A stretch of 40,982 nt of DNA from Deinococcus seoulensis (GCF_014648115.1 NZ_BMQM01000033.1:1-40982), one strand, 5' to 3'; positions 1-9,530 are shown, counted from the first letter of the stretch. The notes: generated by a model not told the origin, from the sequence alone. A program made the numbers and translations.

Positions 1-317
1 TCTGCTGACGGGTCTCAAGATTCTCGGAACTCGATTTATCTGAATCTTAAATGCGCTGTACTTAAGCCATTCAATCGGAGTCCGCACGGCACCCCGGTGC
101 CCGGGCCTGCCGCACACCAGAGCCCCCAGACGTGTCAGCATGGAGACCTCCTCAATTCACACCCGCCCGCGCACACGTCTGGCGCCTCTGGACCGTTCAC
201 CTCTGGGCCATTCGCCTCTGGGCCATTCGCACGCCCGCCCTGCGCGCACACCCCCAGGCGGCCCGCCTGCCCTGGCCTTTCCTCTTCACTGATCCTCTCA
301 CCCACTGGAAGGTACGC
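1..317. other. Intergenic region with dispersed and tandem repeats
   Basis: No convincing gene. At about 64-84 it holds AAGCCATTCAATCGGAGTCCG, a sequence found again near 980 and, inverted, near 9130. At 185-229 there are three tandem 15-bp units (CCTCTGGGCCATTCG, the first copy diverged). The open frames through here are overlapping GC-rich frames without ribosome-binding sites. Confidence 0.6.
185..229. repeat. 15-bp tandem repeat, three copies
   Basis: Units at 185-199, 200-214 and 215-229. The last two are identical (CCTCTGGGCCATTCG); the first differs at three positions. The array lies about 90 bp upstream of the gene at 318. No function is evident. Confidence 0.8.
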
Positions 318-869
318 ATGGATTCCCATTCCGCCCAGCAGGGTGGCCCCACCGCCCGCCTGACCGTCGCCTTCTACCCGCCGCAGTGGGCCGCCGAGAT
401 GCGCGGCGCGCCCCTGGGCCGCCTGGACGCCCGACTGCTGCACCTGCACGCCCGCACCCCCCAGGGCACCCTGTGCGCCGTGCTGCACGACAGCGCCCGC
501 CTGCTGGGCGCACACCTGACCTACCGCTGCCAGGAACGGCACCTGAGCGCCGCCCCCTGGAGTGACGGCGGCACGCAGCGCGGCGTTCCCCTGGGCCTGG
601 CCCGGCACGCCCTGATGCTGCCCGGCACGCCCCGCCCGCAGGCGCCCGCGCCACTGGCCCGCACCCTGCTCACCTGGACGCACGGCACGCTGCTGATCGT
701 ACAGGCCGGACAGGTGTGCGAGCACCTGAACCTCGCCGACGAACTCGACCGGTTGCACCTGCCGCACTGGCTGGAACAGGGCCTGGACCCGCGCGCCCAC
801 GTGACCCTGCACGCCCACCGCCTGCGCCCCGGCGGGCGACTGGAGCAGTGGCTGACCCGACTGCGCTGA
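318..869 (+). CDS. Hypothetical protein
   Basis: A 183-aa soluble protein that I do not recognise. The ATG at 318 is chosen over longer upstream frames because GGAAGG at 308-313 is a ribosome-binding site at suitable spacing and the first residues (MDSHSAQQGG) read as a normal N-terminus. There is no signal peptide or membrane segment. The sequence is rich in Leu, His and Arg, with only short hydrophobic strands and no catalytic motif visible. Codon use is GC-rich and typical of the flanking genes, which supports real coding. It stands alone, convergent with hup. No function is assigned. Confidence 0.65.
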   Translation: MDSHSAQQGGPTARLTVAFYPPQWAAEMRGAPLGRLDARLLHLHARTPQGTLCAVLHDSARLLGAHLTYRCQERHLSAAPWSDGGTQRGVPLGLARHALMLPGTPRPQAPAPLARTLLTWTHGTLLIVQAGQVCEHLNLADELDRLHLPHWLEQGLDPRAHVTLHAHRLRPGGRLEQWLTRLR

Positions 870-1002
870 CCCACACGCGGAAAGGGGAGCAGGGCGCGCG
901 GCCCCACTCCCCCATCTGTCCTGCGAGCGGAACCCGCTTCGGCCCCTGCGCGCTTCCGCCCGGACCCGGCGGCTCTGCACGCCATTCAACCGGAGTCCGT
1001 AC

Positions 1003-1036
1003 TTACAGGTCGCCCCTGATTACAGGTCGCCCTTGA
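1003..1036. repeat. 17-bp direct duplication of the hup 3' end
   Basis: TTACAGGTCGCCCCTGA at 1003-1019 and TTACAGGTCGCCCTTGA at 1020-1036 lie head to tail with one mismatch. The inner copy encodes the last HU residues and the stop codon on the minus strand; the outer copy sits just beyond the stop. It looks like a recent slippage duplication. Confidence 0.85.
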
Positions 1037-1373
1037 GGGTGGTGGCGACCTTGAACCGCACCTTCTTCCCGGCGGGAATGGTGATGCGCTCGCTGGTGCC
1101 GGGTTTCACGCCGGTCCGGGCGGCAGTCTGCGCGATGCTCAGCGTTCCCAGGCCCGGCAGGCCCACGCTGGTGCCGCTGCGCAGCGCGTCGATCACGCAG
1201 TCCACCATGGTGCTGACCGCCTCGCCCGCCTGTTTCTTGTTCAGGGAGGTGCGCTCGGCGACCATGTCGATGATCTGCGTCTTGGCGATCTTCCCGGCGT
1301 CGGCGGCCTTGGGGGCGGCTTTGGCCGGGCGGGTGGCGGGCTTCTTCGCGGCGGGCTTGGTGCTCTTGGCCAT
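1020..1373 (-). CDS. hup: DNA-binding protein HU
   Basis: Histone-like nucleoid protein, 117 aa, which bends and compacts DNA as a dimer. The start is the ATG at 1373 ([11 protein letters not shown]), preceded by a GGAGG site; a longer in-frame start further upstream has no such site. Residues 1 to about 28 are a Lys/Ala/Pro-rich tail, an extension known in Deinococcus HU proteins. The HU fold follows ([17 protein letters not shown], then [10 protein letters not shown] and a basic beta-arm around [16 protein letters not shown]). The C-terminus ends KGDL. The last 17 bp, including the stop, are duplicated just downstream (1003-1019). The gene has its own promoter and reads convergently with the hypothetical gene at 318. 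Confidence 0.95.
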   Translation of the reverse strand: MAKSTKPAAKKPATRPAKAAPKAADAGKIAKTQIIDMVAERTSLNKKQAGEAVSTMVDCVIDALRSGTSVGLPGLGTLSIAQTAARTGVKPGTSERITIPAGKKVRFKVATTLKGDL

Positions 1374-1423
1374 GCGGGAACCTCCGGGAACTGAATTGAG
1401 CAATGAATTTTTGGCTCAAATGA

Positions 1424-1451
1424 ACACTAACACACCATTGATGCCCGTCAA
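1424..1451 (-). promoter_or_regulatory. hup promoter
   Basis: On the minus strand, TTGACG (1446-1451) and TAGTGT (1424-1429) are 16 bp apart, upstream of the HU ribosome-binding site. Between the -10 box and the start codon lies a short inverted repeat (TTGAGC at 1396-1401, GCTCAA at 1414-1419), which may be an operator or a leader hairpin. Confidence 0.55.
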
Positions 1452-1477
1452 GCGGTGAACGCCGCCCCAGGCGAACG

Positions 1478-2263
<786 letters not shown>

Positions 2264-2352
2264 GCGCCGAGTGTAGAACCCGCCCGCGCCCGCCACCGGT
2301 CCGTCCGCCTCCGCGCCGGGCGGCACCGCGCAGAGGCCGGGCAGAAGCCGGG

Positions 2353-2358
2353 TAGAAT
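2353..2358 (+). promoter_or_regulatory. -10 box of a leaderless transcript (PlsY-like gene)
   Basis: TAGAAT ends 9 nt before the ATG at 2368 and there is no Shine-Dalgarno sequence. This is the layout of leaderless genes in Deinococcus. Confidence 0.6.
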
Positions 2359-2367
2359 GCCGCGCGT

Positions 2368-2934
2368 ATGCCCGCCCTGATCCTGCTGTCCTCCTACCTG
2401 CTGGGTTCGCTGGTGTCGGGCGTGCTGTACTCCCGCGCGCGGGGCCTGGACATCCGGGGGCGGGACCTGCCGGGCGCCAGCGGCACGTACCGGCAGTACG
2501 GCGCGGCGGCGGCAGCCCTGGTGACGGGCGGCGACCTCCTGAAGGGCGTGCTGGCGGCCCTGATCGCGCGGCAGTTTGCCCCGGAGCTGGGGTGGCTGGC
2601 CGTGCTGGGCGTGGTGCTGGGGCACTGCTACCCGGTGTTCTTCCGGTTCCGGGGCGGGGCGGGCATCATGCCGCTGATCGGGGCGCTGCTGATCCTGGCC
2701 CCGCTGACGCTGCTGGTCACGCTGGGCGTGGCGGCGCTGGTCATTCCGGCGTACCGGGCGTGGGGGCAGCGGCGCGTGGGCCTGAACGCCGTGCCGTTCG
2801 CGGCGGCGGTGGCCGTGCCGGTGGGACTGCTGTTCGCCGCGCGGTACGGGGGCCTGCCGGAACTGCTGGCGGGCGGCGCGGTCATGGCGGCGCGCAGCGT
2901 GCAGTTGCTGCTGCGTCCGGAGGGCGCGGCGTGA
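2368..2934 (+). CDS. PlsY-like membrane acyltransferase, divergent
   Basis: Integral membrane protein of 188 aa resembling glycerol-3-phosphate acyltransferase PlsY, which uses acyl phosphate to make lysophosphatidate. Recognisable blocks are SYLLGSLVSGVLYSRARGLDIRG at the N-terminus, GGDLLKG, and GHCYPVFFRFRGGAGIMP, which matches the GHxxPVFxxFKGGKG signature. Two changes stand out. The first conserved loop, normally GSGNIGATN, reads LPGASGTYR, and the Lys of the last motif is Ala. It may therefore be a paralogue with altered substrate, or inactive. At least four hydrophobic segments are visible. The start follows a -10 box directly, and the stop overlaps the next gene by 4 nt (GTGA), indicating co-translation. 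Confidence 0.75.
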   Translation: MPALILLSSYLLGSLVSGVLYSRARGLDIRGRDLPGASGTYRQYGAAAAALVTGGDLLKGVLAALIARQFAPELGWLAVLGVVLGHCYPVFFRFRGGAGIMPLIGALLILAPLTLLVTLGVAALVIPAYRAWGQRRVGLNAVPFAAAVAVPVGLLFAARYGGLPELLAGGAVMAARSVQLLLRPEGAA

Positions 2935-5057
2935 GAGGCCTGCGGAGCGCGCTGCTGGCGGCGCTGCTGGCGGCCGGGCTGACCGGGACGGCGCAGGGCG
3001 CGGCCGTACTGGAGGACCGCACGCTGCGTTCCGAGAACGGCGCGCAGCTGCTGTGGTCCCGCTCGTACCCGGACGAACTGGGCAGCCTGTCCGGCCCGCT
3101 GGAAGTCGGGAATACCGTGTACGTGGGCGTGGGGCCGGTGGTGTTCGCGTACCGCAGCGCCACGGGCGCGCCGCTGGGCCGCGCGGACCTGCCGGGACTG
3201 GTCACGTCGCTGGACGCCTCGGGGGGTGTGGTGCGCGTGACGACGCAACTGGGCGGCGTGAACGAACGTTTCACGCTGTCCAGTGAGAACGGCACCCTGA
3301 GCGTGCTCGAACGCGTGGTGTTCCCGCCGGACATCACCGTGACCGGCTGGCTGGCCCGCGCCGCCGACAGCGTCCCCCCCACCGACGTGCAGGCGGCGGC
3401 CGCGCAGGACCCGCTGAATCCGTTCCTGGCGTTGCGGCAGGCGCAGGCCAGTCCGGGCGACCCGTACGCGGCCCTGAGTGCCGTGCGGCGCGCCCTGAAC
3501 GTCAGCGTGCCGTTCCCGGCGTGGGTGCAGCTGGCCGCCCGGCTGGACGGCGCGGGGTTTCCGTCGGCGGCGGACCTGGCGCTGGACCGGGCGCGGCGGG
3601 ACGCGGCGGCGCGCGGCGTGGACCCGGACATCCCGATCTCGCGGTCGGCGCTGGGCGCGTTCGGGAATCCCAGCGGGTACGTGGGCACGCTGCTCGAACA
3701 GAACCGGCTGGCCCGCGCGGACATCTGGATGACGTACCTGCGTGAACTGCACCCCCGCTTTCAGGGTGGCCCGGCGCTGTACGCCCGGTACGCGCGGATT
3801 CTGGAACAGCAGGGCCGCGAGGGTGAGGCCGAGGAGTGGCGGCAGTTCACGCGGTCCCTGCGGGGCGGCACGCTGTACAACCTGGGGCCTGAAGGCCTGA
3901 ACAGCGTGCGCGGCGCGGCCCGGCTGTCGGCCGCGGCGCTGCTGCTGACGCTGGCGGCGGCGCTGCTGACCCTGGCGGCCCGCGCGTGGCCCGCCCAGCG
4001 GGAGGATACCCGCGCGCTGGGCGGCCGGTACCGCTCGTGGTTGCGGCATCCGCTGTCGCGGGCGCGGCGGGTGTTCGTGGCGTACGCCTCGCCCGGCGAG
4101 CGGCTGCTGCTGACGCTGCTGGGCGCGGCGCTGGTGGGCGCGGTGGGCGGCGTGCAGTGGGCCGGTCAGGTCAGCGTGCAGCTGCAGTCCCCGGCGCTGT
4201 CCAGCGGCACGTACGGGGGCGGGTGGTGGAACGCGCAACTGGCGAACCTGAACCTGCGTCCCGGCCCGGACGCCGCGCTGCTGACCGGGCTGGCCGCGCA
4301 GCTCGACGGTGACAACAGCCTGGCGCGCACGCTGTACACGCAGGCGCTGCCGGACGCCTGCGCCCGCAACAACCTGGGCGTGATCGCGCAGGTGCGCGGC
4401 GACGAACCGCAGGCGCGCGAACTGTACCGCGCGGCGCTGTCGGGCCGTCCGGACCTGAGTGCGGCGGCGTTCAACCTGGGCCTGAATCCGGGGTCGGCGT
4501 CCCTGGAGTTCCAGCGGACGAACCGGCCGGGCGAGCCGCGCCTGTGCTACCCGGATCAGCGCAGCGTGACGCGGGCCGTCACGGGCGACATGAGCGTCAC
4601 GCTGCGCGCGGCCCTGAGCGACCCGGTGGGCCTGCTGGGGAACCCGGCGGTGGGCACGCGGGTGTCGGCGGCGCTGCTGGCGTCGGCGGCCCTGACGGCG
4701 CTGCTGGCGCTGGCGCTGCTGCTGCCGCGCACGGTCACGCCGCTGCGCCGCTCGCGCCCGCCGGGTTTCCGGCTGCTGGCGCTGCTGCTGCCGGGTGCCG
4801 GGGTGCTGGACAGCCCCTGGGGCGGCATGCTGCTGCTGTCGTGGGGCGCGGTGATGGCGGCCCTGTCGCCCGCCACGGGGCTGGTGTTCTTCCCGAACCT
4901 GCCGTTCCTGAACCAGCCGGGGTCGCAGGCGGCGCTGCTGAGCGCCCTGATCCTGACGTACGTGCTGAACACCCTGACCTTCGTGACGGCCGAGGTGCGC
5001 CACGCGCGGCGGGTGCGGCGCGACGACCCGGACAGGGACCCGCCGCCCACCTCCTGA
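2931..5057 (+). CDS. Exported/membrane protein with propeller-like and TPR-like regions
   Basis: A 708-aa protein of unknown function. The GTG at 2931 overlaps the stop of the PlsY-like gene and directly precedes a signal peptide (MRGLRSALLAALLAAG, likely cleavage after AQGA). Residues about 25-130 look like PQQ/beta-propeller strands (VGNTVYVGVGPVVFAYRSATG). A helical, TPR-like stretch follows. A transmembrane segment lies near 330 (LLLTLAAALLTLAA) and another near 390. A second TPR-like block is near 450-510 (RNNLGVIAQVRGDEPQARELY), and several hydrophobic helices fill the C-terminal 150 residues. The topology suggests an envelope protein with soluble domains between membrane anchors. Overlap with the upstream gene points to a shared role in the membrane; no enzyme motif is visible. 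Confidence 0.75.
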   Translation: MRGLRSALLAALLAAGLTGTAQGAAVLEDRTLRSENGAQLLWSRSYPDELGSLSGPLEVGNTVYVGVGPVVFAYRSATGAPLGRADLPGLVTSLDASGGVVRVTTQLGGVNERFTLSSENGTLSVLERVVFPPDITVTGWLARAADSVPPTDVQAAAAQDPLNPFLALRQAQASPGDPYAALSAVRRALNVSVPFPAWVQLAARLDGAGFPSAADLALDRARRDAAARGVDPDIPISRSALGAFGNPSGYVGTLLEQNRLARADIWMTYLRELHPRFQGGPALYARYARILEQQGREGEAEEWRQFTRSLRGGTLYNLGPEGLNSVRGAARLSAAALLLTLAAALLTLAARAWPAQREDTRALGGRYRSWLRHPLSRARRVFVAYASPGERLLLTLLGAALVGAVGGVQWAGQVSVQLQSPALSSGTYGGGWWNAQLANLNLRPGPDAALLTGLAAQLDGDNSLARTLYTQALPDACARNNLGVIAQVRGDEPQARELYRAALSGRPDLSAAAFNLGLNPGSASLEFQRTNRPGEPRLCYPDQRSVTRAVTGDMSVTLRAALSDPVGLLGNPAVGTRVSAALLASAALTALLALALLLPRTVTPLRRSRPPGFRLLALLLPGAGVLDSPWGGMLLLSWGAVMAALSPATGLVFFPNLPFLNQPGSQAALLSALILTYVLNTLTFVTAEVRHARRVRRDDPDRDPPPTS

Positions 5058-5110
5058 TCCGGACCCGGCGGCTGGGTGCGGGCGTACAGCGCGCCGGGGC
5101 GCGGCCCTGC

Positions 5111-5116
5111 TAGGGT
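5111..5116 (+). promoter_or_regulatory. -10 box of a leaderless transcript (ubiX)
   Basis: TAGGGT ends 6 nt before the ATG at 5123 and no ribosome-binding site is present. Confidence 0.55.
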
Positions 5117-5122
5117 GCGCGC

Positions 5123-5689
<567 letters not shown>

Positions 5690-5700
5690 GGGGAGGGCAC

Positions 5701-6357
5701 GTGAGGGTCGCGGCGCTGATCCCGGCGGCCGGGTCCGGCACCCGCCTGGGCCTTGGTCCCAAGGCGTTCGTGCCGGTCGAGGGGCGCACGCTGCTGGGCC
5801 GCTCGGCCGCCGCGCTCGCCCCGCACGTGCACGAGGTCCTGATCGCGCTGCCCGCCGGGCTGGACCTGCCGGGCGACGTGCCGGGCCGCGCCGTGGTGGG
5901 CGGCGACACGCGGCAGGCGAGCGTGCTGGCGCTGCTGCGCGCCACGGACGCCGACGTGGTCCTGATTCACGACGCCGCGCGGCCCTTCCTGCCCGCGCGC
6001 GTGATCCGTGATCTGCTGGCCGCCGTGCAGGAGGTCGGGGCGGCCACCGCCGCGCTGCCCGTGGCAGACACGCTGGTCCGCGCCGACCCGGCGGGCAGCT
6101 GGGGCACCCTGACGCCTCGCGAGGGCCTGTGGGCCGTGCAGACCCCGCAGGCGTTCCGGCGCGCGGCCCTGATCGCCGCGCACGAGGCCGCGCTGGCCGA
6201 CGGTCACGCCGCCACCGACGACGCCGGCCTGATCGCCCGCGCCGGGCAGCCCGTGGCGCTGGTGCCCGGCGACGCCCGCCTGCTGAAGGTCACCACGCCC
6301 GGCGACCTGCTGATCGCGCAGGCGCTGGCCCGCGTGTGGGATGCTGAGGTGTCATGA
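5701..6357 (+). CDS. ispD: 2-C-methyl-D-erythritol 4-phosphate cytidylyltransferase
   Basis: Third step of the non-mevalonate (MEP) isoprenoid pathway: MEP plus CTP gives CDP-methylerythritol. The frame contains AALIPAAGSGTRLGLGPKAFV (nucleotide-binding loop), HDAARPFLP, and VQTPQAFRR. From GTG 5701 the protein is 218 aa, slightly short for the family. This start has a GGGAGG site at 5691-5696 just upstream, a little close; a GTG at 5686 overlapping the ubiX stop is the alternative and would add five residues. The stop overlaps ispE by 4 nt (ATGA). Its neighbour encodes the next enzyme of the same pathway. Confidence 0.93.
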   Translation: MRVAALIPAAGSGTRLGLGPKAFVPVEGRTLLGRSAAALAPHVHEVLIALPAGLDLPGDVPGRAVVGGDTRQASVLALLRATDADVVLIHDAARPFLPARVIRDLLAAVQEVGAATAALPVADTLVRADPAGSWGTLTPREGLWAVQTPQAFRRAALIAAHEAALADGHAATDDAGLIARAGQPVALVPGDARLLKVTTPGDLLIAQALARVWDAEVS

Positions 6358-7211
6358 GCCACGTTCCCGCCGACCCTGCCCTGCCCGTCACGTACTTCGC
6401 GCCGGCGAAGGTGAACCTGGGCCTGAGTGTCCGTGACCTGCGCGCCGACGGGTACCACGAACTGCACTCGCTGATGGTGCCGCTGAACGTCGGGGACGAC
6501 CTGGACATCGCCCCGGCCGATACCCTGACCCTGAGCGTGCAGGGCGCGGACCTGCCGACCGACGAACGCAACCTGGTGTTCCGCGCCGCCCGCGCGTACC
6601 TGGACGCCGCCGGCGTGGACGGTGGGGCGGCCATCACGCTGCACAAGCGCCTGCCGCTGGCGTCCGGGCTGGGGGGCGGCAGCAGCGACGCCGCGACCAC
6701 CCTGATGGCCCTGGCGCGCCTGTACCCGGCGGGCGTGGACCTGCCAGGGCTGGCCCTGAAGCTGGGCGCGGACGTGCCGTTCTTCCTGCTGGGGCGCGCC
6801 GCCGTGGCGTCCGGCGTGGGCGAGATCCTGGACCCGCTGCCCGTGCCGCCCGTGTCACTGGTCCTCGTGAACCCCGGCGTGGAGGTCAGTGCCCGCGACG
6901 CCTACACCTGGCTGGACGCCGAGGAAGCCTTCACGCCCGCCCTGGACACCGAGGCGATCCTGGCCGCCCTGACGAACGGCCGTCCCGTCCCGTACCTGAA
7001 CGCCCTGCAGGGTCCGGTCGCAGCCCGCCACGCCCCCATCCGCGAGGCGCTGGGCGCGCTGGAAGCGGCGGGCCTGCACTCCGCGCTGATGAGCGGTTCG
7101 GGCAGCACCTGTTTCGCCGTGGCCCGCGACGACGCCCACGCGCATGACGCCGCGCACGCCCTGGCCCGGCAGTTCCCGCACTGGTGGGTGCAGGCCACGC
7201 GCACGCTGTAG
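6354..7211 (+). CDS. ispE: 4-diphosphocytidyl-2-C-methyl-D-erythritol kinase
   Basis: GHMP-family kinase that phosphorylates CDP-methylerythritol, the step after IspD. The 285-aa length is typical. Motifs are YFAPAKVNLGLSVRDLRADG (motif 1), the ATP loop PLASGLGGGSSDAATTL, KLGADVPFFLLGRAA, and the C-terminal MSGSGSTCFAV. The ATG at 6354 sits inside the ispD stop (ATGA), so translation is coupled. The C-terminal end is convergent with the minus-strand MFS gene across about 70 bp. Confidence 0.95.
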   Translation: MSHVPADPALPVTYFAPAKVNLGLSVRDLRADGYHELHSLMVPLNVGDDLDIAPADTLTLSVQGADLPTDERNLVFRAARAYLDAAGVDGGAAITLHKRLPLASGLGGGSSDAATTLMALARLYPAGVDLPGLALKLGADVPFFLLGRAAVASGVGEILDPLPVPPVSLVLVNPGVEVSARDAYTWLDAEEAFTPALDTEAILAALTNGRPVPYLNALQGPVAARHAPIREALGALEAAGLHSALMSGSGSTCFAVARDDAHAHDAAHALARQFPHWWVQATRTL

Positions 7212-7251
7212 AGAGGGGGGGGCTGGCTCCCGCTGGACGCGGTGGCCGGTG

Positions 7252-7293
7252 GGTCACGCCGGTCCGGTCATGCCGGTCTGGTCACGCCGGTCT
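7252..7293. repeat. 14-bp tandem repeat, three copies
   Basis: GGTCACGCCGGTCC (7252-7265), GGTCATGCCGGTCT (7266-7279) and GGTCACGCCGGTCT (7280-7293) lie head to tail between ispE and the MFS gene. The last copy covers the final codons and stop of the MFS gene, so the repeat has probably altered its C-terminus. Confidence 0.85.
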
Positions 7294-8445
7294 GGTTGCT
7301 GCGGCGCGGCGCGTGCGGTGGCGGGTCAGGTCGTACAGCAGCGCCCCCAGGAACGCGGCCGCGCCGAGGCCGAACACGCCGGTCACGCCCGCCAGTTGCC
7401 ACGCCACGCCGCCCAGCACGGGGCCAGCCGCGTACCCGAGCGCCTCGACGGCCATGACGGTCCCCCACGCGGCGGCCTGCTGCCCTTCCGGCAGGGTGCG
7501 GGCGACCAGTCCGTTCCAGCCGGTGATGAACGCGCCGTACCCCAGGCCGATCAGCGCGCCCAGCGGGAGCAGCAGGGCGGTCATGCCGGGCACGGCGGCC
7601 AGCGCGAAGGTCACGGCCAGCAGCAGCAGGCCCGGCAGCAGCGCGCGGCGCGGGTGGCCCCGGTCGGCGCGGCGGCCGATCAGCCAGACGCTCAGGGCGA
7701 AGGTGGTCAGGGCCAGCGCGCCGGGCAGCAGCAGGTCACGCAGGCTCAGGTTCAGGTGGCGCAGCAGCGGGTACAGGACGGTGCTCAGCAGGGCCGGGGC
7801 GAGCGTCTGCACGAACGCGGCGGGCAGCAGGGCCGCCACGCGCTGCCAGTCCCGCCACGCCGGGCCGGGAGGCGCGTCGGGTGCCAGGAGGCGCAGCCGG
7901 GCGAGACTCAGGGCCAGTCCGGCCGCGAGGACCTGCGCGGCCAGCAGGGCGTTCCAGGTGGCGTCCGGGTGGGTGGTCATGAGTGGCCCGACGATCAGCG
8001 CGCCGGTCAGGATGGCGGGCGCCACACTCAGGTTACTGACCGTCAGGGCGCGGGCGGTGCGTCCGGGCACGGCCAGCGCCTGCGAGGCGCTCATGATGCC
8101 CGGCCACAGCGCCGCGTAGCCCAGGCCCCAGGCGGCGCAGGCCAGTACGCCGCTCGCCGGGTGCGGCCAGTACCGCGTGACCAGCAGCGCCAGCAGGCCC
8201 AGCAGCGGCCCCGGCAGCAGGGCGGCGCCCAGCCCCCAGCGCTGCACCAGCAGCCCGCCGGGGCCCTTGGCGAGCGCGTCGGCAAGGTAGTGCGCGCCGG
8301 CCATCACGCCGATCACGGCGGCGCTCAGGCCCAGGCCGGGGCCACTGACGGGCAGGGCCGACACGAACAGCCCGGTGCGCACCGTCTCGCACAGGGTCAG
8401 CAGCGCCAGGAGCCGCAGCATGGTCAGGGGCCGCAGCCACAACAC
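7282..8445 (-). CDS. MFS transporter
   Basis: Major facilitator superfamily permease of 387 aa with about twelve hydrophobic helices. The N-terminal half begins LLALLTLCETVRTGLFVSAL. A cytoplasmic loop, WLIGRRADRGHPRRALLPG, in the second half matches the MFS loop motif GxxxDRxGRR in degenerate form. A short hydrophilic break near residue 190 separates the halves. The GTG at 8445 is chosen because TACAAT on the minus strand ends 7 nt before it, a leaderless layout. The C-terminus (RRTRRAAATRPA) runs into a 14-bp tandem repeat. The substrate cannot be inferred; it is divergent from the small gene at 8689. Confidence 0.85.
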   Translation of the reverse strand: MLWLRPLTMLRLLALLTLCETVRTGLFVSALPVSGPGLGLSAAVIGVMAGAHYLADALAKGPGGLLVQRWGLGAALLPGPLLGLLALLVTRYWPHPASGVLACAAWGLGYAALWPGIMSASQALAVPGRTARALTVSNLSVAPAILTGALIVGPLMTTHPDATWNALLAAQVLAAGLALSLARLRLLAPDAPPGPAWRDWQRVAALLPAAFVQTLAPALLSTVLYPLLRHLNLSLRDLLLPGALALTTFALSVWLIGRRADRGHPRRALLPGLLLLAVTFALAAVPGMTALLLPLGALIGLGYGAFITGWNGLVARTLPEGQQAAAWGTVMAVEALGYAAGPVLGGVAWQLAGVTGVFGLGAAAFLGALLYDLTRHRTRRAAATRPA

Positions 8446-8452
8446 AGGGCCG

Positions 8453-8458
8453 ATTGTA
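8453..8458 (-). promoter_or_regulatory. -10 box of a leaderless transcript (MFS gene)
   Basis: Reads TACAAT on the minus strand and ends 7 nt before the GTG at 8445. It supports that start. Confidence 0.6.
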
Positions 8459-8584
8459 CGGCCCGCAGGTGAGTGCCCCCGCGTGGCTGGACGGCGTAAC
8501 TGACCTTAAGGGTTGCGGCGCGTAAGTGACCCGTAAGTCCCGCGGCCGTACGGTGCCGGAACAGGATCACCCCCTGAGAGCCGC

Positions 8585-8628
8585 GGCTCGCCGGTCATCA
8601 AGGCTCGCCGGTCACCGGCCGGTCATCA
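8585..8628. repeat. Short imperfect tandem repeat
   Basis: GGCTCGCCGGTCA occurs at 8585-8597 and 8602-8614, followed by a related GGCCGGTCATCA at 8617-8628. It lies in the 243-bp gap between the divergent MFS gene and the gene at 8689. Confidence 0.6.
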
Positions 8629-8688
8629 ATCAGTGCAGCCCGCTGCCCGGACGCCTCACCGTTCCCCGCGGGTGACAGGAGTGTGCCC

Positions 8689-9057
8689 ATGACGCTGCAT
8701 CCACCCGAATTCACCATCAACCCGGCGTTACTGACGCCCGCCACGACCTTCCCGCAACTGCTGAGCGCCCCGCAGCGGCACACCCTGCCGGAGGGGGAAC
8801 TGCTGGTGTTCCGGTTCGCGAACGGGTATGGCGCGGCCGTGACCCGCCCGGCCGGGCCGGACAGCGTCTTCGAGTTCTGCGTGCTGGACTGCACCCACCC
8901 CGATCCCCGGCCGTGCTTCGACACGCCGGTGGCGGGCGCGTTCCTGAACAGCCTCACGCACGCCGGGGCGCAGGGCCTGCTGATGCTGACCGAGCGGCTG
9001 CCGGTCCATCCGCGCCGCGCCGCCGCGAACACGGCGCTGGAACAGGAAGAATTCTGA
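8689..9057 (+). CDS. Hypothetical protein
   Basis: A 122-aa soluble protein, not recognised. The ATG at 8689 (MTLHPPEFTI) is preceded by ACAGGAG at good spacing; two in-frame or near GTG codons a few bases upstream are less likely. The sequence alternates short beta-type strands (GELLVFRFANGYGAAVTR, SVFEFCVLDCTH) and a helical end (EQEEF terminus). A strong intrinsic terminator follows 33 bp after the stop, so it is likely a single-gene unit. Confidence 0.7.
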   Translation: MTLHPPEFTINPALLTPATTFPQLLSAPQRHTLPEGELLVFRFANGYGAAVTRPAGPDSVFEFCVLDCTHPDPRPCFDTPVAGAFLNSLTHAGAQGLLMLTERLPVHPRRAAANTALEQEEF

Positions 9058-9089
9058 CCCCCCGGCCGCCACGCCCCCCCACCTGATCG

Positions 9090-9116
9090 CCTCCGGCCGC
9101 ACGCCGGGGGCTTTCT
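9090..9116 (+). terminator. Intrinsic terminator
   Basis: Stem CCTCCGGC (9090-9097) and GCCGGGGG (9103-9110) with a 5-nt loop, one G-T pair, followed by CTTTCT. It closes the gene ending at 9057. Confidence 0.7.
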
Positions 9117-9530
9117 GCGTTGAGTGATACGGACTCCGATTGAATGGCTTATAAAGCCGTTCAATCCGAGCAGAGCGAGTAGGAGAGAAACGGGTTCCGG
9201 ACGTGGAGTTGGCAACCCGGTGATGTCCCGGGTTGTTAAGTACACTGCGTTTATCTTTTAGATAAACCGCGCGGAGCGCGTAGCAGAGGAAGTACGTTGA
9301 AGCGGGAATGGAGAGGTTCCGGCGCCTTCCCGGAATCTCGCAATGTTAGCTTCGACGTACTTAACGAAACAAACGGAATCCGTATGAGGTTCCGTTGCGT
9401 GGAGTTCCGTTGCGTGGGGTGCGCCGCCTGCGCGCAGCCGATACGGGCGCTATGCTGCCGCCATCGACATCACGGGTGCGCGACCTGCCGCTGCTGGGCG
9501 GCCCGCTCGTCGTGACGGGGGAGGCTGAGC
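9117..9530. repeat. Intergenic repeat region with several stem-loops
   Basis: About 410 bp with no convincing gene and lower GC than its surroundings. It starts with the dispersed sequence CGGACTCCGATTGAATGGCTT (also near 64 and 980, inverted), which forms a hairpin with AGCCGTTCAAT (about 9140-9166). A second hairpin is GTTTATC/GATAAAC (about 9250-9268). GTTAAGTAC near 9235 is inverted as GTACTTAAC near 9354. At 9389-9418 two 15-bp units, GTTCCGTTGCGTGGA/G, are tandem. A -10-like TATGCT (9451-9456) may serve the acylase gene. Confidence 0.65.

Noticed and set aside
135..989. Long minus-strand frames opposite the gene at 318
   Set aside because: High GC keeps several frames open; the peptides are Gly/Arg/Ala-rich and lack a start signal. 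The plus-strand gene explains the region.
2628..5003. 791-codon minus-strand frame opposite the TPR/membrane protein
   Set aside because: Arg/Gln/His-rich shadow of a GC-rich gene; the plus strand has a signal peptide and membrane helices.
9297..9515. 72-codon plus-strand frame in the repeat region
   Set aside because: It runs through hairpins and 15-bp tandem units, lacks a ribosome-binding site, and its sequence is Cys/Arg-rich noise.
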